A stretch of 49,542 nt of DNA, taken from the NCBI GenBank assembly GCA_015680685.1, contig MNCI01034292.1:23680-73221 (forward strand). Direction: 5' to 3'. The position numbers were made by a program, and so were the translations under genes. Below the pieces are notes generated by a model. That model made no database searches and was not told the origin of the DNA. It saw only the letters and a list, made by a program, of their open reading frames with translations. Origin of the DNA: Gnetum montanum (lineage: Eukaryota; Streptophyta; Gnetopsida; Gnetales; Gnetaceae). Shown in pieces: positions 1-11,574 of this stretch (the first letter of the stretch is position 1; each line of letters begins with the position of its first letter).

Positions 1-27
1 AAAATAATTAAATTCTACTCATAGCCC

Positions 28-493
28 GTGAAACCGCTCCACTAGCTTAGATATATATATATATATTGGTCGAAATGACTTAAAAAAATGATGTTAACCA
101 AGCCCAACTACTGGATGAGGTAACAAGACAACTAAAAAAGGAATCACTCATCCCTCCTCTGTTTCTCTACCACTTACCCAATTTAGTTTTACCCTCTCAG
201 TCAAGTTTTCTCTTTCTTTGTTTGTTCATGGTGTTTTTGAGCATTATTTATGCAAGAGATTTATTTCTCAAAAATTCCATGAACAAACAAAGAAAGAGCA
301 AACTTGATCGAGAGGGTAAAACTAACTTGGGTAAGTGGTAGAGAAATAGAGGAGGGATGAGTGATTCCATTTTTAGTTATCTTGTTACCTCATCTAGCAG
401 TTAGGCTTGCTTAACATCATTTTTTTAAAATCATCTTGGCCAATATATATATATATATATATATATCTAAGCTAGTTAATAGGAGTGTTACAC
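28..493. repeat. Long foldback (MITE-like) hairpin with AT-repeat shoulders
   Basis: The arm at about 41-241 is the near-exact reverse complement of the arm at about 268-476. The loop is about 26 bases. Each arm holds an (AT)n run, then ATGATGTTAA, a pyrimidine-rich block and TTTGTTTGTTCATG near the loop. Weaker pairing continues outwards to about 28 and 493 (GTGAAACCGCTCC against GGAGTGTTACAC). The length and symmetry fit a foldback/MITE transposon. A transcript would form a very long dsRNA and could feed small-RNA production. No clear target duplication is visible, and short ORFs through it are artefacts of the AT repeat. Confidence 0.8.
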
Positions 494-1245
494 AAAGTAG
501 ATGTGTAGGATATTGTCTTTCACTAGATGGAGTCCTTGTAAGCATATTGTATGTCAGGATCTTCATACTTATTTTTGGATTTTCTTCTAAATCATTCTTC
601 TTCATGGATATCATGTGCCTTATGAGGATAATATTCTATATGTTGATTGATTTTTACTAAATGATTTGGCTATTGGTTTGGTTGATATAAATGTTTCCTC
701 TATTGTAAATTCACTAACTAATTCTCTAACTCTTTCATTCCTTGGATACAATTTGGCTTCATTTTCTAGACTCCTAATGACCTTTCTTCCCTCCTTAAGA
801 TACTGACTAATGCTAAACTAGGATTCACTAACTTGGATTTGGTCAAATACATCATAAATCTTAGTCTACGAGTTCCATAGGAATAAATATAGCTTGATTA
901 CCTAATCTAATGGTCCAAGAATAATGAAAAGGTTAAATTTATTAGACATACTCATTAGATGATTAAAAATAGTTATTTGATCTAGAATATAAGCTTACTA
1001 ATGTATGATTCAAATTCTCACCTAATGATTGCGCTCTTATATGATCAATCTGACATCATCATTTGATCCAAAAGGAAGAAAAATATTATAAACTATTTAT
1101 TTATTGATAATGAATATTAGATGTCCAAGTTATGCTAATTTTAGCTCCCAAGGTTCTTAAAACATAGTTTAAGAAATGGGATTTAAAATAAATTTTTGAG
1201 ATCCTATATGCCAAATTTAATTTCACCATCATATTAGAAAGGTTG
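494..1245. other. Unassigned AT-rich flank of element A
   Basis: No ORF above background, no LTR terminus and no RNA gene could be supported here. The stretch separates the foldback from the AAATC duplication of element A and is probably older intergenic or decayed repeat DNA. Confidence 0.4.
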
Positions 1246-1250
1246 AAATC

Positions 1251-2081
1251 TGATGAATCATGATTCATTAGGTCACGATATCGTGGCCTGGCTCACTATA
1301 TCATATATGCGATATCGTGGTTCCTATGTAGGCCTATAAATACACCTTAGGTGCATGAAGGAAAGGGGGTTTTTAGTTAGAAGTTATTTTTCATATTTAG
1401 TCTTTCTCAACCCTTTCTCCCAGTGCATGCCCACAGTGTGATGATTGTAACTATATGGCACCTTTATTCTAGTGTGATGTACTTGGACATGCACCTGACC
1501 AGAAATAAAGATCAAGATTACTTTATCATTGCAGCATTCACTTAGTTTAATAATTTAATTATTATTGTTATTTATTTCTTTTGTAGTTAATATCTCTTCA
1601 CCCTAGACTCCTTAAACATGGAATGAGTACGAGTTAATCATGAGCATTTAAGTGTGACTAGTTGGTATCCCAGTAGCATACCTAGGACATGCACTTGGTA
1701 ATCCCAGTAGTAATCATGCATGAGGTCCAAGATGTGTATGGATGATTAAGGAACAGATGCTCATCACACTTAGGTTAGCTTAGATTATCTCTCCCACTTC
1801 TTATTAGCTTAACTCTCTCTCCCTTTTCCTCCTAGCTTAATTAAAGTTATTTTCCATTGCCCCTAGGAATAGCACTAGGTTAGAAAATGCATCATACAAC
1901 TTACTCTGGACTAAACCATATGTGACAAAGAAAATACTAGTCTATGTGGGAAGACAACGAACTTCAATCAATGAGTAACTATCTAGATACCACAACTAGC
2001 CCATCTACGGAGTTCAACCAGATTGTGTGTAAAACACTCATATTCATATGGTTGAGTATAGGGGTACCTCACCACTCATCA
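1251..2081 (+). repeat. Element A 5' LTR
   Basis: The LTR is 831 bp and runs from TGATGAATCA to CTCATCA. It pairs with 25503-26361 at roughly 90% identity by eye. U3 contains CGATATCG-type palindromes at about 1273-1320, followed by TATAAATA at 1335-1342. It is 28 bp shorter than its partner because one palindrome unit in U3 is missing. It is followed directly by the primer-binding site. Confidence 0.88.
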
Positions 2082-2082
2082 T

Positions 2083-2101
2083 TGGCACCGTTGTCAGGGA
2101 C
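2083..2101 (+). other. Primer-binding site, tRNA-Asp type (element A)
   Basis: TGGCACCGTTGTCAGGGAC lies one base after the LTR end. From memory, the perfect complement of plant tRNA-Asp is TGGCGCCGTTGCCGGGGAC. The three differences are all C-to-T or G-to-A transitions. Confidence 0.85.
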
Positions 2102-2207
2102 GGTGCTAGTTATTTAGATTAGTTATATCATACAAGATCACTATAACAAATTATTCATGATATATCTCTTAGAAAAGAAATTAATTTTAATTAAGTCACA
2201 CATGGTA

Positions 2208-3901
2208 CACAACAATAGCTCTCTCACAAGACTCTGACAATGCAACAATGAGTAAGGAAATTCATTGGAGAACCAACAAATTATTTGATAATGAAGATTA
2301 ATTTTGGAGTACTCAACCTTATGCAGGAGTCCCCTACATTCATGGACACCTCAAAAATACTCAAAGACTTTCATCATCCAACTCTAACACCTCTAGTAAG
2401 GATGAGACATCCCATAGAACAAGGAGGCCCGAAAGGCCTAGGACCCTCTTGATAACTAACAAGAACTTATTTGGGGATGATTGGAAGACTTACAAAAGTC
2501 ATAATGAGTTCAGAATTCCCTCTCTTCCTCTACTCCTTCAATGTCAGATTGTGACACGGATGACTATCTCTCAATGGATCGATGTAGAACTAAAAATCGA
2601 GCTCATAAAGAAAATCGAGAATGCCAAAATGAACAAGGACAACATCATCTCAACTCACAAATGCACAACCTAATTAGTGATGATGAACCCCTACTGGCAA
2701 CGAAGAGCCTAATGCCTATACACGAGGCTGTTTAGATATCCCTTAGGCATCACAAGGAAATTCGTCTACCCAAGCTTGACTTAAACAACTTTCCTAAGTT
2801 TTTCAAAGGCTATGATTTATATTCGCAACATCATCTACAAGCCTTCTACGATGCTTGTGTATGGAAAAATATTGATGATGGGTGGAAAAAATTTAAGCTC
2901 TTTCCTATGACACTCGTTAGTCGAGCAAAAGTATGGTACAAATCATTAAAACCAAAAGCAATCCATAGTTGGCCAACAATGGTAGAACTCTTTAACGAAA
3001 GATATCAAACTTATGCATGAGTGTTAAACTTGAGGAAAAAAATCCAAGAGTGGAAACAGGTGCAACATGAACCCTTGGACATGGCCTTAGAAAAATATTA
3101 TGCACTTTTAAACAATTTCCTAGGCCATGAGTTCTCCAAGGAAAGGCTAATGTACCACATTATTGATGGGCTCTATAATGAAACAAGGGAGACCCTAGGG
3201 ATGTATGCCTAAGGTTAACTATACGAGCTACAAACCCATCAACTTCAATAGCTTATTAATTAGGTAGCCAAAGAATAAGGAGAAATGGCTAAATGGGAGA
3301 ATGTTGAAAACTCTCAATGGGATCAAAATCTAGAATTAGAAAAGGTCCATAACAATAAAGAGGAGAAATCGACTCACTGCAAGGAGGTGGAACCATCTTT
3401 GCTAGTACTACAATCATTAGGTGAAGTCAAGGCAAAGATCAATAGGATGATGAAATGGATACATGAAAAATGTGAAGAATATGCTAATAATAGTAGAGGC
3501 ACAACTATGCCAAATCAAGAAATAGGACAGGATACCATGCAACAATCAGAACAAAGGATAGAAGATAATAAGAATAAGAACTCAATTGCCAACTTCACAT
3601 ATCAATGCAATGTCTATTTGTATGATCACCCCAAAGGCCATTGCCTAGTTTTGTTACATTTACATGAGCATTGGGGAGGAATGTTACATCCATATTTCAT
3701 AAAAAAATACCAAGTTCAACCACAATGGCAAAAGCCCCAGTTGCGCCGGAAGCCATCACCAACCCAACCATATCCTTTGTATGTCCCAATGTCAAATGCT
3801 TACTATGTTCAACACCCTATTTCTCTAACTAGATCATCATCCTCTACTTCGCCTCATCGTTATCATTCTCTAGAATACTATCCACTCATACCCTCTTCAC
3901 C
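2208..3901 (+). pseudogene. Element A gag, N-terminal and central part (interrupted by element D)
   Basis: This is a decayed gag. From about 2700 to 3900 a single frame is readable with only about six stops. It holds the retrotransposon gag core (KLFPMTLVSRAKVWYKSL near 2900, then FNERYQTY and MYHIIDGLYNETR) and a glutamate-rich middle. A zinc-knuckle-like segment, CNVYLYDHPKGHC near 3610, has Y where the second Cys would be; element C has CDVCLYDHPKG there, so the Cys was lost in A. Alignment by eye with element C puts the original start near 2208, where ATG is now ATA. The frame stops at 3901 where D is inserted and resumes at 17634 in the same phase. Gag would form the particle and bind RNA. 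It cannot make a full protein now. Confidence 0.8.
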
Positions 3902-5648
3902 AAGGTTGTTGAAACACCATCAATTTTAGGGCTCTCATGATTCAGCACAGTCCCAAAATTTGGGCAAGGATCTCTACAAGTGCGGTGTTACGCTAGACCA
4001 CACAAACAACATGCCACCCTGGAAGTCCTAACACCTGTGAGGCCACTTCTAGGCATGCCTTCCACCCTCTATAACATAGTCAACGCAGCATCCAGTCATA
4101 AGGCCAGTTTGCACAAAAGAGGCACTAAGGATGGACTAAACAGTTTGGCCAATTTTCTAACTGTGAGGCCTACTATGCTACACTATGTTGCACAGTGTAG
4201 CAGGTCATGTGGTTTTAAAACTTTTGCAAGTGTTACATGAGATGCAGAAGATTTAGTTGGCAGATATTTGGTTTTCAAAGATGCCTGCCCCACTTCATCC
4301 TTGAAGTGTGATCAATATGACATAGAAAAATAGAGCAAATTCCATCAAAGATCACCTCGGTCTGAGTGCTGCACTATGCTACACTACACAGCATAGCACA
4401 ACGTAGCAGGGCCCTAGCATGACAAAATATTTTCTCAAATTATCTTGGTTTGGGAAACAAAGTTGTCCATTCTTTGACCATGAAAAATGCTTATTCTACT
4501 GCCACCTCAAAATATGACCAAGATCCCATGATAGAACACTTGCAAAGTAAGTCAAAATTCAAGCAAAATTGGGTGCTACATTGTGCTACGCTACACAGTG
4601 TAGCACAACGTAGTAGGGTGATAATGTAGGAAGATCCTTCATCAAGTTGTTCTAGTAAAACAATTGCACTTGGCCATGCTTTGACCTCCAAGACTGCCTA
4701 TCCCACTTTTCTCTTAGGACACAATCAAAGTCTCCTAACAAAGCATTGCATGTTGTGATTAAAATTTATCCCAGAATAACCACTATGTTGTGCTATGTTG
4801 CATAGCGTAGCACAACGTAGCAAGGACCTAAAAGATAAAAGGATCCTAGGGCTGAAACCAAGAAGTCTTAGGCTCATTTAACATGAAAAGTGTAATGGTT
4901 GATTACTGAAATAGCTTGCCTTGCCAGCCCTCAGATGGGTATTTTTGGTTTTCGAGTAAGTTTTGTCTTAAAGGTGGCTACTACACTGTGCTACGTTGTG
5001 CAAACAACATTCTAAGGGTTGGCTTTTGGTAGTTGGGTTCTGGCAGTAAGCTTTCACAAAAAGATTGGCGAACAGAAGGTTGATAAACAGCAAATCTCAG
5101 CAGTAGTACTTCCCAGATCTCTCTACAACCTAGTGTAGCAGCTTTTAACCCAGCAAGCATCGACTCATTAATTCTTGTTAGCATTCCATTGGCTACAGTC
5201 CAGGACCTGTGACCATATCATTCCATTGCCAACTATGCCTGTCCATTACTACATACCAGTTGTACACATTCATCATCCAAACAAAGATCAAATCCCCTAA
5301 TTTTTGGGTGGTGCATTCCCTCACTTAAACTCTCATTCTATTTTTGCTATAACATATATGTTGCATCTTTGCATACTTTTTCATGCTTATTATCCTAGTT
5401 ACATACTTTGATGTGTTTCTATCATTGTGCACCCCACGTTTTCTCCCATTTCAACCTTAGTGTATTACATTTTAAAATTACTATTTGCATATGGTTATTG
5501 TACATCATGTAAGTCCCTAACTAATCGACCAAACATTTCAGGGCACCCCATTTCTATTTTCTCTAGCATGGCCCTCGCACGGATCCGGGGTTAGGCTGTA
5601 CACCTAATAACCCCTCGGTGTTCCAGCCACCGACATTTTTAGAAATCA
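3902..5648 (+). repeat. Element D 5' LTR (promoter region deleted)
   Basis: From about 4424 this aligns with 15926-17628. Relative to that copy, about 500 bp are missing at position 5006, and the missing part includes the TATAAATA seen at 16967. The 3' portion is clear, with shared landmarks CATTCTAAGGGTT, CACCCCACGTTTTCTCCC and GGTGTTCCAGCCACC. U3 is filled with GCTACG-type inverted repeats. The LTR lies between the TCACC duplication and a primer-site-like sequence. The start at 3902 rests on the duplication rather than on a canonical TG. Confidence 0.65.
4165..5006 (+). repeat. About 205-bp-spaced GCTACG/CGTAGC hairpin units in the D LTR
   Basis: Five related inverted-repeat caps occur near 4165-4205, 4370-4412, 4574-4618, 4780-4826 and 4980-5006. 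A typical one is CTACACAGCATAGCACAACG. The spacing of about 200-210 bp indicates a diverged tandem unit. The same caps recur in the distal LTR (16075-16110, 16270-16300, 16460-16530). Confidence 0.7.
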
Positions 5649-5655
5649 TAGTTTT

Positions 5656-5680
5656 TGGCACTAGAAGGTGGGCTTGAACC
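5656..5680 (+). other. Probable primer-binding site of element D (tRNA-Leu-like)
   Basis: TGGCACTAGAAGGTGGGCTTGAACC reads, on the other strand, like the 3' end of a tRNA: a T-arm GGTTCAAGCCC followed by an acceptor and CCA. From memory it most resembles plant tRNA-Leu 3' ends. It begins 7 bases after the point where the two D LTR copies stop matching. No tRNA gene body is present beside it, so a primer site is the better reading. Confidence 0.6.
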
Positions 5681-5850
5681 TTCATTTCTCTTCCATGTGT
5701 CATGGGTAATCCTACACGATGTCTATACCCCGTCACCAATAGCCTGCTAGCATACACATGACACCCCTGTGGTTGTCTATGCACTGAGTGGTGCAAATTA
5801 GTCGCCATGACGGTTCCTCTAGAACCCCGTAGGATGAAAGCCCTAAATTG

Positions 5851-6390
5851 TGTACTGTGTTATGCTGCCTATCTACTACATTACGCTACCTATGTCTTGT
5901 GTAGCGTAGCGACCCTGTCAGTGTAGCGGTTCCCAAACTGTTTACCATGTTATGCTGTCTATCTACTGTGTTACACTGCCTATGTCCTATGTAGCATAGC
6001 GACCCTATTAGTGTAGCAGTTCCCAAACTATCTACCATGTTATGTTGCCTATTTATTGAATTACACTACTTGCATCCTATGTAGCATAGCGACCCTATCA
6101 ATGTAGCAGTTCCCAAACTATCTACTGTGTTATGCTTCCTGTCTACTATGTTACGCTACCTACATCATGTGTAGCATAGCAACCCTGTCAATGTAGTAGT
6201 TCCTAAACTGTCTACTGTGTTGACTGCTTGTCTACTACGTTACGCTACCTACATCCTATGTAGTGTAGTAACCCTATCAGTGTAGCGATTCCTAAACTGT
6301 CTATTATGTTATGCTTCTTGTCTACTACATTACGTTGCTTGCATTCTGTGTGGTGTAGTGGCCCTATCAGTGTAGTGGTTTCTCTCAGCA
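5851..6390 (+). repeat. 90-bp tandem repeat, six units, in the element D leader
   Basis: Units start at 5851, 5941, 6031, 6121, 6211 and 6300, with lengths of 90, 90, 90, 90, 89 and about 90 bases. Each unit contains a (T)TACGCTAC...GTAGCGTAG inverted repeat, then a CCCTATCAGTGTAGCGGTTC-type segment ending CC(C/T)AAACTG. The region is non-coding and lies between the primer site and gag, so it would be part of the genomic RNA leader. Confidence 0.92.
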
Positions 6391-6563
6391 TAGCAAGAGT
6401 AACAATGAAGAAAACTAGCTTTTCAGCATTTACAGACGTCTCGAGTTTCAGTCTATTTTCTCTGTAGCTCTAGACCTTAACTGTTTAATGCAAAATGTAT
6501 TGTTTTTAACTATTTCTTACACGTATCTTTCTCTTTTTCTTGCACCTTTTTCATATCGGAAAA

Positions 6564-8844
6564 ATGAATTCTACTACCACTTTAGTTCCTACCATGAGTT
6601 TGGAGGTGTCTCACATTGTTCCACACACAGTGGATCCCGAGCGACCACCTAGCCCAATGCAAGTACTATGGCAATCTCTTAGACTGCAACATCAATTTCC
6701 CAAATGTCTACGTCAAGACGAAGAGCAATATAACTTTCTATGTGCAAAAATCCAAGAAAATCTACCATTGGACCATCATGAATTTGACGAAAAATATAAC
6801 TTTGAGATCATTCATCAGAATGAAAGGGAGTTCATTCCTATGTCTGATACCACTATCACACTCATCAACACATGTCAATGGCTTTTAAACCAACTTGTGC
6901 AATTAAGTAGGTCAAGAGAATGGGACACAGTGTCTCACTACGATGAACCTTTTCATGATGGCCAAGAGGAGTTGGACTCCCATTCTAAAGGTGGTGGTCC
7001 AATCTATGCTATGATTGTCCCTTCCACCTATGTTGTTCATTGACACCAATCATAATTTTTTGCCTCTTTTTCTACTACCACAACCTAGACCCTCTTTGGT
7101 GATGGGTAGTCATCAAATGTTGTCAACATATCAGCATGCAAACCCTTCAAACTCATTTCCCGTTAATCATCCTTCCCAGTCTATTCAAGCCCCGCACCCA
7201 ATGTCTATGATGCTCACACTGCCATACGTGCACACCATAACCACATCACAACTGCATGTAAGTCCTATTTCTATCCTCTCCTCTATACCCATTCCACCAT
7301 CAGTAGCAGGCCTAACCTTAACCACATGGTGGATAGGAACGACTTCTTTTCCTATGGCTCAAATGTCTCACATGCCACAATATGCATAGCCCCAAACAAA
7401 CCAAGTTTCACATATAATGCAACCAAACATGGGGCTGTGGACCACCCCAACCATGGGGTAGATAACCACCCCCATAGCACCACCAATGCTAGCCTCTCTA
7501 CTGGCACCACCCACTAGGTTGTGGGCTACTCAAACAACACCACTAGCAGGAGTTGTTCTGACAGCACCCCCAATGGGACTGGCAACCGCACCAATAGTGT
7601 CACCAGTGATGGCTACTCCAGTAGCTTCACAACCCCCTGTAACACCCTCGATTCTAAACCAAGCCTTTCAGCTCATCTAGACCCTCACCGAAGAAATTAA
7701 ATGGCTCAAATTCATCGATTCTAAAACTGTTCAAGTCATGGACTTCTACCAAGATGACCTAATCAGTCCAGTTGTTCCCATGCTTACATTGCCCCCTAGG
7801 GTACAACTTCCCTAGTTTACAAAATACAATGGGGAAGGTGATTTGAATGACCACCTGGTCACTTTTAGGTTTGAATCCTTGTTACTACAACCTTGGCCCC
7901 ATACCATCATTTGTGTTTTCACCATGTCCCTGACAGGCAAGGCCTTAGACTAGTACCACATGCTTCTCCGTGCTTCTATCTCTACATTAGAAGAATTGTT
8001 AAGCCAGTTCGTGACTCATTTTAAGTATAACTTGAAGCCAAAAGTCACTTTAGATCAGCTCATGAACATTAAACAAGAACCATTAGAATTCATAAAAAGA
8101 TTCAAACAACATTGGAGTACTACCCTAAATGAAACACGAGAACCAATTACTAAGGCCCATTTGTTGGCTATTTTCAAAGGAGCAGTAAATGATTTTATCA
8201 AATCCAAACTATATTATCTGGCTCTGCATTCCCTTAGCCAAGCATTCACTCAAACTAAAAGCATTTAAGATGTGGCAAAGGCTAGTAGAGATCCAGCCTA
8301 TGTAGCCTATAAAAACACACATACAAAGAAAGACAAGGAGAAAGGGAAGGCCACAGCAACTATGGTGGCCGTTGTGGCTAATGAGACCAAGTCCAACAAT
8401 AGTAAAAAGACTGCCATAACACCTAAAGCCTCCACTAACACAACACCTAGCCCAAGTAGCACTAGTTAGCCCTCGGCATTAATACCTACAATGCAAACTC
8501 TTCCAAGGACAAATTTTAAGTGCAAAGATCACTCAAAATATACCCCATTACCAATTAAGCCTTTGGAGCTTCTGAGTCAATTGCTGGGAGCCAAACATAT
8601 CCAACATAAAAAGATGTCAAAGGAGGCCCTTAAGCATCACCAAAGGTACTATGAAGTCCTTTGAGACCCCTCCTTGGCTATGCCTAATGAACCACCAGTA
8701 CCGAAGAACTTCAGGCTAGAGCATTTTTGCAATTATCATCAATTATGTGGGCATGATATAGATTATTGTCTAGCATTGAAAGAGGATATCCAGTGAATGA
8801 TTGATCAAGGTAAGTTAGTCCTAGATGAGAGCAGTCCTGTCTGA
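6564..8844 (+). pseudogene. Element D gag (Tat-like), degenerate
   Basis: The start at 6564 (MNSTTTLVPTMSLEV) opens a 159-residue charged region. It is followed by a proline/threonine-rich linker with frame breaks (about 7015-7680). The gag core is at 7690-8268 and includes QLMNIKQEPLEFIKRFKQHW and a downstream LLAIFKGA block. Lysine-rich sequence runs to 8470. Near 8725 lies CNYHQLCGHDIDYC followed by LALKEDIQ and QGKLV. This knuckle plus helix is typical of Tat-lineage gag, where the family pattern is CxFHxxxGHDTxxC...LIxxGxL. Several stops (for example near 7816, 7952 and 8268) show it is inactive. Confidence 0.8.
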
Positions 8845-9478
8845 CCTGAAAACCAATCAATGAATGTTTACAAAGATCCTTTGAATGCTAACAATGCAGG
8901 TTACACTATCAATGCCATTGGCATTGAAAAAAATGCAGAATCCATCCATGGTTCATGTAGCCTCCCCCCCCTCGACACAATGCTGAAGCTCCAACAACAA
9001 CCATGTCGTAAATCCCATTTGTCATTAGGGCCTCTCCATAGACATTTGCTGCACCTTTTGTACTTAAAACCGCATCTTGTCCCACTACAACAACGTAGGC
9101 ACCATTTGTTATCAAGGTGCCAAAGCATGAAAGTTTCCCTACTACCCAAAGTCAAGTAATGAGCACTGCATCTTAGCCTCCTCATCTAAGAAAACATGAA
9201 GAACATCTAGTAGATAAGTTGGCTAGAGAACGCACTGCGTTGGGCCCCCTTAAGCCCACCCCCTTGTCCGCAATTCCCATGACCTCTTCATCATCAGCCA
9301 TTGGTGGCAACACACACATGCAACCATCATCCTAGGATTAAAAAAAGCTTATTATCCAAACCAAAGCCTCTCTGTGTCAAGAGATTCATCTTTTAAGGCA
9401 CATAGAAGAAGAAAAAGTTAGCAAAAATCAGACAGTGGACAAGACTTCCTAAATTTACTTTCATAGGTTAAACAAGCC
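8845..9478 (+). other. Decayed gag-protease linker of element D
   Basis: This is low-similarity sequence between the zinc-knuckle region and the protease, proline/threonine-rich in several frames with many stops. No separate gene can be supported. Confidence 0.45.
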
Positions 9479-10330
9479 TTGAAACAAAAGAACACAACAT
9501 TAAGCTTGTACGACTTAATAATGACCTCTACGACACATCGTGAGGCTTTGGTTTGCATGTTAGCATCTATTTCTATTAGTGAAAACATGCCAACTAAAGA
9601 GAAAGCTATCCACGATGTTATGCTTCCCTCTATGGCTGAAGAAATGTGGCCAACCCATTTAACATTTCATGGCAAAGCCATCAAAGATGATCCTAAAAAG
9701 GGTCAAGTGACTACCACCCCCATGTTTATCACAATTTGGGTAGGTCAGTATAAGATTCGTAGAGTACACGTTGATGACAGGGCTACCACCAATGTGATAC
9801 CATTCCCCATAGTGGACAAGTTAGGCTTGGTGGATCAAATCAAGCCCACAGCAACCTCATGTCTAAAGTCATTCAATGGGGCACGTGTCATGGTCAAGGG
9901 GATTGTTACCATTAACTTTGTAGCAGGGGACTAGTTTTCCACTAGCACAGTATTTATTGTGGTAGAAGAGATGTCTAGGTTTAACCTGATCTTGGGAAGA
10001 TCATGGTTAGCCCAACTAAGAGTTGTCTCATCACCCATACATCAAGAGATCCAATTACCCTACGTGGGTGGAGAGGTGGTGATCTTTGGTGATGAAGTAG
10101 CTCCCTAACCCATAAAAAATATAGATGTGGAGCATGGATCAGGGATAGAAATCTTTGAAAATGAATCACCCATTCATGCTAAAATTCCATATTTGACAAA
10201 TGAGCTGTCCAAAATCATTAACTTAAATGAAGAAACCATGTGGGTCGAATTGCCCTTCCAAATGGTAAATGACAGCGTAGAGGAACACCACCAAAAGGCT
10301 TCCTGACCATATGCCTTGCCTAACACACAT
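9479..10330 (+). pseudogene. Element D retropepsin-like protease with broken active site
   Basis: A 151-residue open stretch (9479-9934) continues after one stop. It shows the usual order of a Gypsy aspartic protease: FHGKAIKDDP, the active-site strand VHVDDRATTNVI, a KSFNGARVMVKG flap region, and FNLILGRSWLAQL near 9985. In active enzymes the active-site strand reads D-T/S-G. Here it is D-D-R, so the catalytic Gly and Ser/Thr are lost. Coding similarity fades after about 10330 with no reverse transcriptase behind it. The protease would have cut the Gag polyprotein during particle maturation. Confidence 0.75.
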
Positions 10331-10483
10331 CGGATTAGGAAAAAATTGTATGATTAAATTTTACCTCCACTTTACTTCAATAAATTTTATACTTCTATTC
10401 GCATGATTTCCATTTTGCATTAAGTTTGCCATTTTCATTGTCTCTACTGCTAGCATTAGTTAAAGCAATTATAGCCAAAAATT

Positions 10484-10712
10484 GCCTTAAACTACCACCA
10501 TGGCCCGCTAAGGCCTAAAACTGGCAACACCACTTTCAAAAACCATCTTACACATGATCCGAAATGGCCTTAAACTACCACCATGGCCCACTAAGGCCTA
10601 AAACTGGCAACCCCACTTTCAAAGATTACTTCACATATGGCCCAAAATGGCCTAAAACTAGCAATGACCCAAGATGGCCTAAAACTAGTGATGGCCCGAA
10701 ATGGCCTTAAAC
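10484..10712 (+). repeat. GGCCTAAAACTAGC-type tandem repeats in element D
   Basis: There are two 83-bp units (starting about 10484 and 10567) containing CTTAAACTACCACCATGGCC. They are followed by three shorter 27-34-bp units of the form GATGGCCTAAAACTAG. The repeats lie between the protease remnant and the 3' end of the antisense gene, so they separate two convergent coding regions. Confidence 0.75.
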
Positions 10713-10929
10713 TAGAGCATGGGGGCCCACAAGGGGCTCCAGTACACCAAAAAACACATTAACCAAAAGGAATAAAATAAGTGTTTTACTTTTCATTAAA
10801 TATAAGTCCATACTCAGAATACATAACAACAAGCATTTCATTTCAAAGAAAAAATTTACCAATGGGCTATGACTCTCCGTCGGTATCTTTATCCCTTGCC
10901 CCACTAGGTCCTACATCCTCATTTGGGTC

Positions 10930-11013
10930 CTACATAAAGCGAGAATAAAATAATGAGTCAAATTAGAATCACTTATCATAAAATAAATTACAATATAGTA
11001 AAGCTTAGCTAAC
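10930..11013 (-). other. Last intron of the antisense gene (84 bp)
   Basis: The donor is CCATCTCAG|GTTAGC and the acceptor is CGCTTTATGTAG|GACCC. It is AT-rich and of typical plant intron length. Phase 0 joining gives an open frame through to the stop at 10867. Confidence 0.72.
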
Positions 11014-11574
11014 CTGAGATGGGCCTGCATCCATCTCTGGAGGTATTCTATCCATGCCAGCTACTAAGCATCAAAGTATTTCATCCTCACTTAAGTTGGT
11101 CCAATCTTCTTCCCCTAGATCAACACCTGCTACAATTTTTCCCTTCTCCACAACTGTCCATGTGGTCAATCCTAGAGAGCATGTGGCAGTAGTAGTCTCC
11201 CTAGAAGGCAAGGTCATCTCTCTCTTGGGAGATTCACTTACCACCACATGTTTCGTAAATTTTTCATAGGCCTTGGTAGCACCAATTACATCAAGAAATA
11301 GCTCATGAGTATGCAATTCAACAGAAGCATCTCGATATTTCTAACGGTAGGTAGCACGTTCCACCTTGTACATGTGTTTATGATTTTTCTATGTCTACCC
11401 CCATTCATACACCTTGGAGCTATAATATTTCCAGTCATGATTTTTCTGGGCCAGTAGATCCATCTGCAAGCGTTGTTCGAAAACTTCCCGAATAGCCTCA
11501 TTCTTGCCTTGTACAACTAACCAATATCTTGCATAATCGATTACGGTCGTATACCAACTACCATTTGTAGCGAC

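Noticed and set aside
436-660. Open frames encoding Ile/Tyr repeats
   Set aside because: They arise from the (AT)n run at the base of the foldback arms.
5656-5680. tRNA gene
   Set aside because: Only the 3' tRNA end (T-arm and acceptor complement) is present, and it sits just after an LTR. A primer-binding site explains it better.
5563-5808. An 81-residue - strand frame across the D LTR end
   Set aside because: It overlaps the LTR end and primer site on the wrong strand, and shows no conservation or domain.
4165-6390. CRISPR array
   Set aside because: Repeats are contiguous or carry diverged linkers, the repeat itself varies, and the genome is a plant's.
10707-10904. Separate - strand gene downstream of the antisense gene
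   Set aside because: It overlaps the true last exon in another frame and runs into tandem repeats.
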